Below, piece after piece: positions 1-9,300 of a stretch of 64,000 nucleotides of DNA. The notes under the pieces are model-generated. The model made no database searches. It had not been told where the DNA came from and was given only the letters and a program-made list of their open reading frames with translations. The translations under genes and the position numbers were made by a program. Location: assembly GCA_000750105.3 (NCBI GenBank), contig JPHH03000005.1:186001-250000 (forward strand). The letters are read 5' to 3'. The DNA is from Tolypocladium sp. Sup5 PDA-1. Its lineage: Eukaryota; Ascomycota; Sordariomycetes; Hypocreales; Ophiocordycipitaceae. Positions within the stretch are counted from its first letter, which is position 1; each line of letters begins with the position of its first letter.

Positions 1-597
1 TACTTCTGCCTCTCACTCGCGGCCAAGCCATTCTTGCGTCTTCCTATACTAACACCGGAGTCTAGTGTCAAAGTCAAGCCCTGGATCAATAGAGAAAACG
101 AGGCGCGCGCAGTACAGATAGAACATTTGGTGATGACAATCAGGGATTGACTTTGAACATCTTGGTCAGATACAGTATCCTTTCGGCGACATGTGTACTG
201 GTTTGGGTGTTGGCACAACACCTACCTCCTTGCCTTGTCAACTCCTTCTCATATAACTTGCACCTGGTGTACTTCTATGATGGTCCTCACTTCCCTTATA
301 ATAGAATAATCTGATCTACACGATCAAAGGATAGAGCGCGATGGAAAGTAGAGATAACACGAACACTGCATCCCCATTTTCCGCATTCCCGTCTTCCATA
401 TCAGGCCAATACACTTGGATTGAACTTGCTCGATATGCTGCTGCTATGTATATACGGACTACTGTCTTCCCGTCTCCAGTCTGAGACCTCATGAAGCAAA
501 TCCTCCAGTAGTCTTATGAACTGTCTCCAAGGTTTCTCTCCAAGGCTGCATGCACATCATATCATCACGCCGAACTGCGCCGAAACGACTTTCTTTT
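1..597. other. Non-coding left edge, 3' flank of the cyclophilin gene
   Basis: No reading frame here resembles a protein family I recognise on either strand. The segment next to 598 should hold the 3' untranslated region of the minus-strand cyclophilin gene. The rest is ordinary mixed-composition intergenic DNA. Other cluster genes that must exist for cyclosporin production (Bmt polyketide synthase, P450, aminotransferase, transporter) are not visible here and would lie further left if the cluster continues in that direction. Confidence 0.5.
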
Positions 598-1593
598 TCA
601 CGACTGACCGCACGCGACAATCAGGGGCCTCTTGCTGTACTGGACAGCACCACTCTCGGAGCCGGTCGCCTCAATAGCCATGACAACAGCCATTGACTCC
701 TCATCAGCAACCTCACCGAACACGACGTGCCGGCCGTCGAGCCAAGAAGTTTCAGCCGTGGTGATGACAAACTGGGATCCGTTTCTAGTCAGGATCTATT
801 AGAATGGCGATCTCTCCTTTTTCCCTTGCCTTGCGGGCAGATTGCATTGGGGGGAGGGGAGGATTGCATTGGGGGGGGGGGGGGGGGGGGGGGGAGCTTT
901 ACGTGTGAGGCCCGGCATTGGCCATGGTCAGCATGCCAGGCTTTGTGGTGCTTCAGAGTAAAGTTCTCGTCCTTGAACTTAGCCCCGTAGATGGATTTCC
1001 CGCCTGTGCCCTAAACGAGAGAAAAGAGTTTTAGCTTCTTGACGAGAAGTATGTGACCAGGTATTATCCGGTGGGTGTTTTCGTACATTGCCACGGGTGA
1101 AATCTCCGCCTTGCAGTAGAAAGCCCGGGATGATGCGGTGTAGGTAGGAGCCCTTGTACCCGAAGCCCTTCTCGCCGGTGCAGAGAGCACGGAAGTTCTC
1201 GGCTGTCAGAGGGGTAACGTCATCGTACACGGTCAAGTTGATTCGGCCAGTCTGCGCTGTAGAGAAGTCATCCGTCAGCGGAAGCGGTAGCAGGAGTTGA
1301 CTATCGTGTTTCATCGATGGTGCAAAAAGGAATCGCAACAGCAACCATGGGTTGTTGCCGGGGAAGAGAATGAGAAAGGAGGAACGGGCAATAGGAGACA
1401 CATACTCTTTATTGTTCCGGTGGGCTTGCCATCTTTCATAACAGGGCCTTCCCACTCGAGTTCGAGGTAACTATCATCCGTTTAGGAATCAGCCCTGGCT
1501 TTTTCCATCACCATACATCACTGCAAAGAGGGCAGGGCCGGCCTGGCTACGGGGCCAGGGCGGTTTCAGCTTCACTTACGTGCTGATAACCAT
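598..1593 (-). CDS. simC: Cyclophilin (peptidyl-prolyl cis-trans isomerase), cluster-linked, with a one-base frameshift in exon 4
   Basis: This is a cytosolic cyclophilin A-type prolyl isomerase, the receptor class that binds cyclosporin. I rebuilt five exons from splice borders and homology: 1593-1580, 1470-1406, 1256-1087, 1010-903 and 784-598, with introns starting GTAAGT, GTATGT, GTACGA and GTAAAG. The start gives [15 protein letters not shown], the usual fungal CypA opening. The motifs [31 protein letters not shown] and [13 protein letters not shown] follow, and the protein ends ACGQS. Most cyclosporin-contact residues are kept (human numbering R55, F60, Q63, W121, H126), but M61 is Leu and F113 is Val. 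The exons sum to 544 bases, one too many. An extra base near 945-948 (minus strand CACCACA) breaks the frame and would stop translation after about 129 residues, losing W121 and H126. With one base fewer it would be 180 residues. This could be an assembly error or a real loss. The symbol rests on recall that the T. inflatum cluster holds a cyclophilin called simC. Confidence 0.85.
871..894. repeat. 24-base G homopolymer inside intron 4 of the cyclophilin gene
   Basis: The plus strand shows 24 consecutive G, which is a C tract in the sense direction of the cyclophilin intron (902-785). It lies about 50 bases from the exon 4 frameshift. Long homopolymers are prone to length errors in sequencing and to slippage in the cell, so the local sequence should be treated with care. 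Confidence 0.9.
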
Positions 1594-1860
1594 CTTGGCA
1601 AAAGAACAAGAAGTTAGATAGGGATACTTGACATCAATTGGCAGCAGGAGAACGAGAGAAGCGGGTCGCGCAAGGCGGAGGAGAGACAGAGACGCTGGAG
1701 AATCTTGAGATGGCCTTTACATGTAAAGGTCAAGATCGTGGAGTCGCGAGAGGATTGGAAGGGGTAAAACGAGGGCCAAGGAGGGGTATTTAAGGAGGGG
1801 TATTTCAGGAGGGGTATTTCAGGAGGGGTATTTCAGGAGGGGTAGATGAGGATTGAGCTC
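1594..1860 (-). promoter_or_regulatory. Cyclophilin promoter with tandem AGGGG (stress-element-like) repeats
   Basis: This segment lies upstream of the minus-strand cyclophilin start at 1593. From 1780 to 1845 a 14-base unit (GGAGGGGTATTTCA) is repeated four times, the first copy carrying TTTAA, followed by a partial fifth copy. Each unit carries AGGGG, the core of the yeast stress response element (CCCCT on the other strand), about 190-250 bases upstream of the start codon. Whether it is bound by an Msn2/4- or Seb1-like zinc-finger protein is inference. Confidence 0.5.
1780..1845. repeat. 14-bp tandem repeat, about 4.7 copies
   Basis: The units run 1780-1793, 1794-1807, 1808-1821, 1822-1835 and a partial copy 1836-1845. 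Copies 2 to 4 are identical, and the first has TTTAA in place of TTTCA. Near-identity of the copies suggests recent expansion. Confidence 0.95.
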
Positions 1861-3210
1861 GATCTGGCATGCATGCAATCCTGGCCTCGAGGGTGCAGCG
1901 ATGAGGCCGGGGAGGAGGCTGATGGCGGGTCCGTGCCATGGTATTCCAATGCATCCATGCATATACATCCGTATGCGCCCCATAGGCCCCGGGTGGCAGT
2001 GCTGAGTTCAAGAATCATACTTGTAATAGTCGATAGCATGGGGGATGGATGGTGCATTGGCTTTGGAGTATTCAATACGGATCTGCTGCTTTGGTTTTTC
2101 CACCTTGATCAAGGCTGCAGTTTCCTCATTTTGGCACATGTTCCTGGTTCACCGGGGTTCGGCCCCCCGAAGTTGTCTGTCTCTTTGCAGAGAACGTCCT
2201 GCCCGTGAACGACCGGCGAGGAATGGTGAAAGCCGCATGGGGATCCCATTTCTTACCGGCTGTATGCACGCCGCGGAACACGAACTGGGCGCGGGGCAAA
2301 CAAGATCCAATCATCGGTACCTATTGCAAGGTGAAATGGAATGCTGCCTCGCTACGAGTAGCACAACAGATGGTAATACCAACAAGACTCTTGCCAACAT
2401 GGAACTCTTGACATATGGCGCCTTCGGGTAGAGTCAGTAACCTGATCAGCGACGCCTCAGCTATCATGAATGTATGATGCTAGAGTGCTTGCAAGCGACA
2501 GACGATGATGACTTCAATCTCAGTGACTGTTGAATCTGATCCGATGCATCCAGTAGACGATCTTTTTTGAAAAATCCCTCCCTATCCTTTCTTCAGCAAA
2601 CGTGACGAAGTTGACGATGTGTCGATGGGCCTGAAACCAGTACTGGGAGGGTTAGGGTTTGAATACATATCCTACCCTGTACCCATTCTCATTTAGGCCA
2701 ACACAGATCAACTTCCTCAACGGGGTCGATGGATCAACAATTCATGACAATACCATACAGGAAGATGCAGCTGTTTGATAAGATCAGTATTGAGTGCAAA
2801 ATTTAGTGCATCTCAAGTCAGGTTGTGCAGTCTTTTAGCATCTTTGCAAACCAAGACAGTTCAGATACGGTGGGTGGGAATGGTCACACATTTCCCGCAG
2901 CTCGATGTAGTAGACATCTGAACTGTACTCCGTACAATGGTAAAGGTAGTGGTCAACTATTGTTTTTACTGGCCGAAATCTCGTCTACTCATTCGTTACT
3001 TCCAAATTATATCCGTTCATTCTATCTGACTTTCTCTTATCAACAACCATATATGCAAGGAGTGGATGGAGTAGGAGTTTCAGGCAGAGTCTCCAGCAAA
3101 CAGGTGTTCCAGCCACTATCTGAGCTGTGGCTGCGCGTCATGGCGCGTACCTGGTCGAACAACAGCTTTAAGGCATCATTCCGATCCAACCCTGCTCCAT
3201 CAAACATCAG

Positions 3211-3240
3211 CCCCCCCCCCCCCCCCCCCCCTTTTTTTTT
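3211..3240. repeat. C homopolymer followed by a T run (C21 T9)
   Basis: Twenty-one consecutive C are followed directly by nine T. It lies in non-coding sequence, apart from an accidental frame that turns it into polyproline. Length may be unreliable. Confidence 0.9.
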
Positions 3241-3483
3241 CGTTTTCTTTTCTTCAATCTTTTCCCATCTTTATTTCTTCCTGCACTGGCCAGTTCCAAG
3301 CTCGCCAGAGGAGCGGTGGCTGACCATTCTGGACAAGTCTATTCCCGCGTGAGGCTTGCTGTCACTCCCAAGGGAAAAGGGATACGAAAGGGTCGCCACA
3401 AGCACAACACAGTTTGATCCATCTTGTGCTTAACGGATCGTCCTATTCCTGAGCGCTCACTGCCCCTCGTGCAGATGACTACT

Positions 3484-3530
3484 CATTCCGTCTGGCGAGA
3501 CGGATGAGGCGCCGGGCTAGGTCCCCGGCG
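3484..3530. other. Two adjacent hairpins
   Basis: The first hairpin (3484-3506) has arms CATtCCGTCT and AGACGGATG around a GGCG loop, with one bulged base. The second (3510-3530) has perfect 7-bp arms CGCCGGG and CCCGGCG around a 7-base loop. No gene is apparent around them. They could be part of an RNA, a small element, or chance in GC-rich DNA. Confidence 0.6.
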
Positions 3531-4509
3531 GCAGGGATGCTATGCCAGTCACAGATCATACGAGTCCGGGAAAGGATAAGTGGCCAAAAAACTAGAAACA
3601 TTCATACAACTAGTCGATGGTGTTGGACCTAAAGAAACACCTCGCTGCGACATGTCTCAAGGGTTGCGCGAACTGGCCATCCGTGGAGCGGCTCTGTTCA
3701 GTTGTGGAATGAACCATCGTGTCTACTCGGTGCAGAACCTGCGGTTGACTCTCGTCGATTCCAGACCAGTGATGAGTTCCACAGGGCAATTATTCCAGGA
3801 ACCTCGCTGAGAGAGGCATGCATCGCCCTCTGAAATGCACACAATAGATCAGCATAAGCGGAAGGCACCTTGTGTTTACTCCATGTCTACACCCGACGCG
3901 ACCAAAGAGACAAACAAAGATGTTGGATAGACTAGTTGACTTAGGCAACAGCTGTTGGTTGAGGAAGCAGTGGAAATGCCTCAAGACTAAGGAGGCCAAG
4001 CCGGAAGAGACGGCTCCTGCCTGGCTAGGCAGCAGAGGCCACATAGATAAAAAGGGAGGAAATCCCTCACTAGGGGCCAGACAGAGAGAGCAGAGTTTTT
4101 CATCAATCTATTGAAATTCAACATAAAAAGGAACCGCTTAACGCGACAAAAGAGGGATGGGTTCATTTTCGGGGTCTTGCTGATTTAGGCAATATGCTGT
4201 CAAGCACGGATCATGTCTCGTGGCGCGATGGTCTAAGCTTCCTGGCCCGATGGGGGCACCATTGACTAAAAATAGAAACAACACACTCGACTCGATGCTT
4301 ATGGGTTATAGCCGATCTTGCCCACAACCAAGGGCATTGAAGGATGGATGAAATACCACATGTGCTCAGGTCCTGCCTATCTATCCTCTACCCTTTTCCC
4401 TCCCTTGAGTACTTAGAACCCTTGACAGCGAACCCCAGATAGTCAGTACCCCCTTGATCCATGGAATATGGCCCAACAGCAATGACCCAACTCCGGGTAT
4501 CTAGTTTGA

Positions 4510-5743
4510 CTAAAGGCGTTCTAGACCTGCTCGCTCTGCTCTTGACCGTAACGGACTTTGACTTGCCTTTTTCTCTAACACCTCCTCGAACACCGCCTCC
4601 AGTCGTCGCATAGCATCGGTTGATATCTGGTGATGCAGAACGATGCGTGGTGCCCTGATGCGTATGTCACGGTGCTGAGCAGCCGTGTCCAGTCTGGACT
4701 TGTCGAGACCAGCGCTCTTCAAGTCGAGCCAGACAAGGTTCGTCATCACCGGGCGAAGAAGCAGACCACCCCTGGAGGTCCACATGTTGGCCACCGCTCT
4801 CGCCAAGACATGTGTTCTCTGGATGATGCCCCGTGTGTCGACATCGCCGGGACCAAAGTTCTCTATCATGGCCTGCCAAGCTGCAGCCACAATGGCCCCA
4901 GCCTTGCGGACGCCGCCGCCGATGCTTTGACGCAGTCTTCTCGCCCTTGCTATAAGGTCCCTCGGGCCCACGATGACCGATCCTATCGGTGCTGCGAGCC
5001 CTTTACCGAAGGAGAGGGTCATCGCGTCGCAGCAGGCCGCGATCTCCTTTAGATTACCGCCCCCGCCTGCCACGGCGTGCCATATCCGCGCACCGTCGAT
5101 ATGAATGGCGATCTCCTGCTCGTCGGCCCAAGCCTTCATCTTGCGGAGCTCTTGTAGTGGGATTACGCTGCCGTGAGCTGTGTTCTCGAGGCTGATGATG
5201 CTGGTGGGCAACCGTTCTATCATGTTGGTGGTCACTGCGTGTCGTTCCACATCATCAAGGGTGAGATAATGCCCATTCGCCGGCCGCACGGGCTGGATGG
5301 ATGCCCCGGAGAGACCGGCAAGGCCACCGGCCTCAAAATGTACGATATGAGAGGTAGCATCTGCTAGTACACCTGTGCATCGTCGTGACAGTGCTCCCAA
5401 GGCAATCTGGTTGGCCATGGTCCCGGATACAACAAACAGAGCTGCTTCTTTGCCACAGATGCTCGCCATGTGCTCCTCGAAGGACCGTGTTAGCTGGTCC
5501 TCGCCATAGACATCATCATTGAGCGTGGCCCCGGCGATTGCTTCCAGCATCCCATGGGATGGTGTAGTAATAGCATCGCCTGCAACATCAGATAGCTGTC
5601 AGCTCCGGTAACAGGGAAGGATAGGATAGGACAACCACAAAGAATCGATTTGATAACTTACTCCTGAAATCAAAGGCTGAGCCAGTGAGAGTGGGATCTC
5701 CCCAATGACCTGCCTTGGAATTCAGTATTGGGCAAGTCTTCAT
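4510..5743 (-). CDS. simB: Alanine racemase, PLP-dependent, threonine-aldolase fold (SimB)
   Basis: SimB interconverts L- and D-alanine and supplies the D-Ala that starts cyclosporin assembly, because SimA has no epimerase domain. Two exons, 5743-5662 and 5579-4510, flank an 81-bp intron (GTAAGT...GCAG). Joined they give 383 residues, with the start at the ATG giving MKTCPILNSKAGHWGDPTL. The family marks of fold-type I threonine aldolases and TOXG-like racemases are present: FRSDAITTPSHGM near residue 27, DDVYGED, the cofactor-stacking His in SHIVHFEAGG (about H108), the PLP-pairing Asp in HIDGARI (about D189), and the Schiff-base Lys in SFGKGLAAPIGS (about K220). It diverges from simA across a 581-bp promoter, consistent with joint control. 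A true threonine aldolase is the alternative reading, but the position beside simA makes alanine racemase much more likely. Confidence 0.92.
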
Positions 5744-6324
5744 GGTGATGTGAATCTAGCGAGAAGAATGCAGGAGAATCGGCTGGGATGGCCTCCAGAT
5801 ATAAGCCACATGGTCCACAGTCTGACGAAGTTTCGAATCCTTCAGGGATTATTAACTAGGTAATACGGAGTAAAAGGAGTAGTATAGCTTGGAATATGTG
5901 GAAACCCCGAGGAGGCGATCCCCTGGGCTGTCAGATTACCTTACAAGTCTCCATCTACTGACAGCAAACTGAACTCTGTTCCTTCAGTCACTTACTATTT
6001 ACTGGAACATCTCTTCGAATTTGGAAAAAGGAAAAAAGCACCAACAAAAATTCAGGAGATACACTCTTTATCGGACACAAATAGCTACTTGCTTTCTGTG
6101 CCGTGCAACGATACTGTCGGAAAACTCGACCTACGAGCCACTTACACCTGTGGTGGCAGCACAAAGCCGGACTCGCCGCAACTCAGCAACCAGCCATTCG
6201 AAATCGCAAACTACAGCAGCTACACGAACTTCATCAGATGGATTGTACATACTGACTACACTAGGTTTACTAACAGATAGACAATCGTTGCCAGATAACC
6301 GAGCCTTTTGCTTTCTTGGTCAAC
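5744..6324. promoter_or_regulatory. Divergent simB/simA promoter
   Basis: This 581-bp gap separates the start codons of simB (leftward) and simA (rightward), so both are probably driven from it. It contains TACGGAGTA (5864-5872), the complement of a motif also found upstream of the bZIP gene. It also contains TTACTAA (6267-6273), which fits a Yap-type bZIP site and overlaps the branch-point-like TACTAAC (6268-6274). A five-codon open frame, ATG at 6238 and stop at 6253-6255, lies about 70 bases before the simA start and could be an upstream ORF if it is transcribed. I could not assign a TATA box or transcription start. Confidence 0.6.
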
Positions 6325-9300
6325 ATGGGCGCCATCGGGCAAGACATGGCGTATGATCGCCTTGCCAACCCGTCTCGGGCGAGTTCTATCTCTTCAAACC
6401 GGTACTCCGAACCTGTCGAGCAATCCTTTGCCCAGGGCCGACTGTGGTTCCTGCACCAGCTGAAGCTCGGTGCGAGCTGGGACATTACGCCGGCCGCGAT
6501 CCGACTCCGGGGCCATCTCGACATCGATGCGCTGAACGCTGCCTCGCGCGCTCTGACGCAGCGCCACGAGACGCTCCGAACGACGTTCAAGGAGCAGGAT
6601 GGCGTGGGCGTACAGGTTGTGCACGCCTCGGGTCTCGAAAGAGGGTTGAGGATTGTTGATGCCTCGAGCCGCGATTTGGCCCAACTCCTGGCAAAGGAAC
6701 AAACCATGAGGTTCGACCTAGAGTCTGAGCCAGCTTGGAGAGTTGCATTGTTGAAGGTGGCCGAGGATCACCATATTCTTTCCATTGTTGTACACCATAT
6801 CATCTCAGACAGCCGGTCTCTCGACATTATTCAGCAGGAGCTTGGAGAACTCTACGCGGCCGCCTCGCAGGGGAAATCGATTTCGACTTGTCCCTTGGGT
6901 CCAATTCCCATTCAATACCGTGACTTGACGACATGGCAGAACCAGGACGAGCAGGTCGCTGAGCAGGAAAGGCAGCTCGGATACTGGATCGAGCAGCTCG
7001 ATAACAACACACCGGCCGAACTCCTCACAGAGCTTCCCCGGCCAGCTATCCTATCTGGCAAAACTGGCAAGATCTCCTTCCCGATCGATGGATCGGTACA
7101 CAAAGAACTCCTGGCCTTCTGCCGCTCCCAGCAAGTAACCGCCTACGCCGTGCTGCTGGCAGCGTTTCGCGTGGCGCACTTTCGCCTCACTGGAGCCGAG
7201 GATGCAACCATCGGAGCGCCCGTTGCCAACCGCGACCGGCCGGAGCTGGAGAACATGGTTGCTCCCTTGGCCACTCTGCAGTGCATGCGAGTCGTGCTCG
7301 ATGAGGACGACACCTTCGAGTCGGTGCTGCGGCAGATCATGTCCGTCATGACAGAGGCACATGCCAACCGCGACGTCCCCTTTGAGCGCATCGTGTCTGC
7401 GTTGCTGCCTGGGTCGACAGACACATCACGACACCCGCTTGTGCAGCTCATGTTTGCTTTGCATCCCGCGCGGGATACGGGCCGAGCCCGGTGGGGGTTC
7501 CTCGAGGCTGAGACTCTGCAGAGTGCGGCCCCGACACGATTCGACATGGAGATGCACCTGTTTGAGGGAGATGACCGGTTCGATGCAAACGTGCTGTTCT
7601 CCACGGGCCTTTTCGACGCAGAAGCCATCTGCAGCGTGGTTTCTATCTTTCGGGAAGTCCTGCGCCGTGGCATCTCGGAGCCTGCGGTGAATGTGAAGAC
7701 GATGCCGCTCACCGATGGGCTCGCCGCGATCCGGGACATGGGCTTGCTGGATATCGGGACCACCGACTACCCCCGCGAGGCGAGCGTGATTGATATGTTC
7801 CAAGAGCAGGTGACCTTGAATCCAAGCGCCACCGCCGTGGCCGACGCTTCGTCAAGATTGAGCTACTCTGAGTTGGATCACAAGTCAGATCAGCTGGCCG
7901 CGTGGCTGCGCAGACGGCAGCTCAAGCCTGAGACCTTGATTGGCGTGTTGTCTCCTCCGTCTTGCGAGACCATGGTTTCCTTCCTCGGTATCCTCAAGGC
8001 TAATCTGGCTTATCTGCCTCTCGATATTAACGTTCCCTTGGCACGCATCGAATCAATCCTTTCGGCCGTGGACGGGCACAAGCTCGTCCTGCTTGGGAGC
8101 AACGTGCCCCAACCCAAGGTGGATGTACCCGATGTTGAGATGCTGCGGATCAGCGATGCCCTGAACGGGTCTCAGGTGAATGGGCTTGCAGGGAAACAGG
8201 TGACTGCAAAACCCTCGGCGACTGACCTGGCCTACGTCATCTTCACCTCGGGATCGACTGGCAAGCCGAAGGGTGTCATGATCGAGCATCGGGGTATCGT
8301 ACGCCTCGTGAAAGGAACAAACATTATTTCGCCCGCCCAGGCAGCAGTGCCGACAGCTCACCTGGCCAACATCGCTTTCGACCTCTCAACATGGGAGATC
8401 TATACCCCTATCCTTAATGGCGGCACTCTTGTCTGTATCGAACACTCTGTCACGCTGGATAGCAAGGCACTAGAAGCTGTATTCACCAAGGAGGGTATTC
8501 GTGTGGCCTTCCTTGCTCCTGCTCTGATCAAGCAGTGTCTCGCCGACAGACCGGCGATCTTTGAGGGCCTGGATAGCCTGTACGCTATTGGCGATCGCTT
8601 CGACCGACGTGACGCCCTCCATGCAAAGTCCTTGGTGAAGCATGGCGTTTATAATGCCTACGGTCCAACCGAGAATTCCGTCGTCAGTACCATCTACAGC
8701 GTCTCCGAGGCTTCACCGTTTGTCACGGGGGTGCCCGTTGGCCGGGCCATCAGCAACTCGGGCGCCTACGTCATGGATCAGGATCAGCAACTAGTCTCTC
8801 CCGGAGTGATGGGGGAGCTTGTGGTTTCTGGAGATGGTCTAGCTCGAGGATATACCGATTCGGCTCTGGATAAGAACCGATTTGTCGTGATGCAGATTAA
8901 CGGCGAGTCAATCCGGGGCTATCGTACGGGAGACCGGGCCCGATACAGCCTCAAGGGTGGCCAGATTGAGTTCTTTGGCCGTATGGATCAGCAGGTCAAG
9001 ATCCGTGGCCATCGTATCGAGCCAGCTGAGGTAGAGCACGCTTTACTCAACAGCGACCAAGTACGCGATGCAGCAGTGGTTATCCGGAGACAGGAGGATG
9101 AAGAGCCTGCGATGATTGCCTTCGTTACCGCGCAGGGTACGGTCCCTGATCACCTCCTCAACATCAACGGCAACGGCCACGTTCCCGACGGCAGCAAGAA
9201 CGACCAATTCGCCGTTCACGTCGAGAGTGAACTGCGCCGGCGTTTGCAGATGTTGCTGCCCTCCTACATGATGCCGGCCCGCATCGTGGTGCTTGACCAT

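Larger units (their letters stand above)
1861..4509. other. Intergenic region between the cyclophilin gene and simB, no recognised gene
   Basis: Several open frames of 60-175 codons occur, but none resembles a family I know. The longest (2825-3352) runs through a low-complexity C/T tract and looks accidental. The region holds a C homopolymer (3211-3231), two adjacent hairpins (3484-3530) and a TACTCCGTA motif (2926-2934). The part next to 4509 should contain the 3' untranslated region of simB. A small spliced gene cannot be ruled out. Confidence 0.5.

Noticed and set aside
2825..3352. 175-codon frame in the cyclophilin-simB gap
   Set aside because: It crosses a C21/T9 tract, has no recognisable domain and contains low-complexity phenylalanine and proline runs.
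6316..6324. A TTG start three codons before the simA ATG
   Set aside because: Fungal nuclear genes start at ATG, the ATG at 6325 has a good context, and it agrees with the remembered N-terminus of SimA.
6021..6356. 111-codon frame ahead of simA
   Set aside because: It starts at a TTG, lies in the simA leader and overlaps the simA start in another frame, with no domain.
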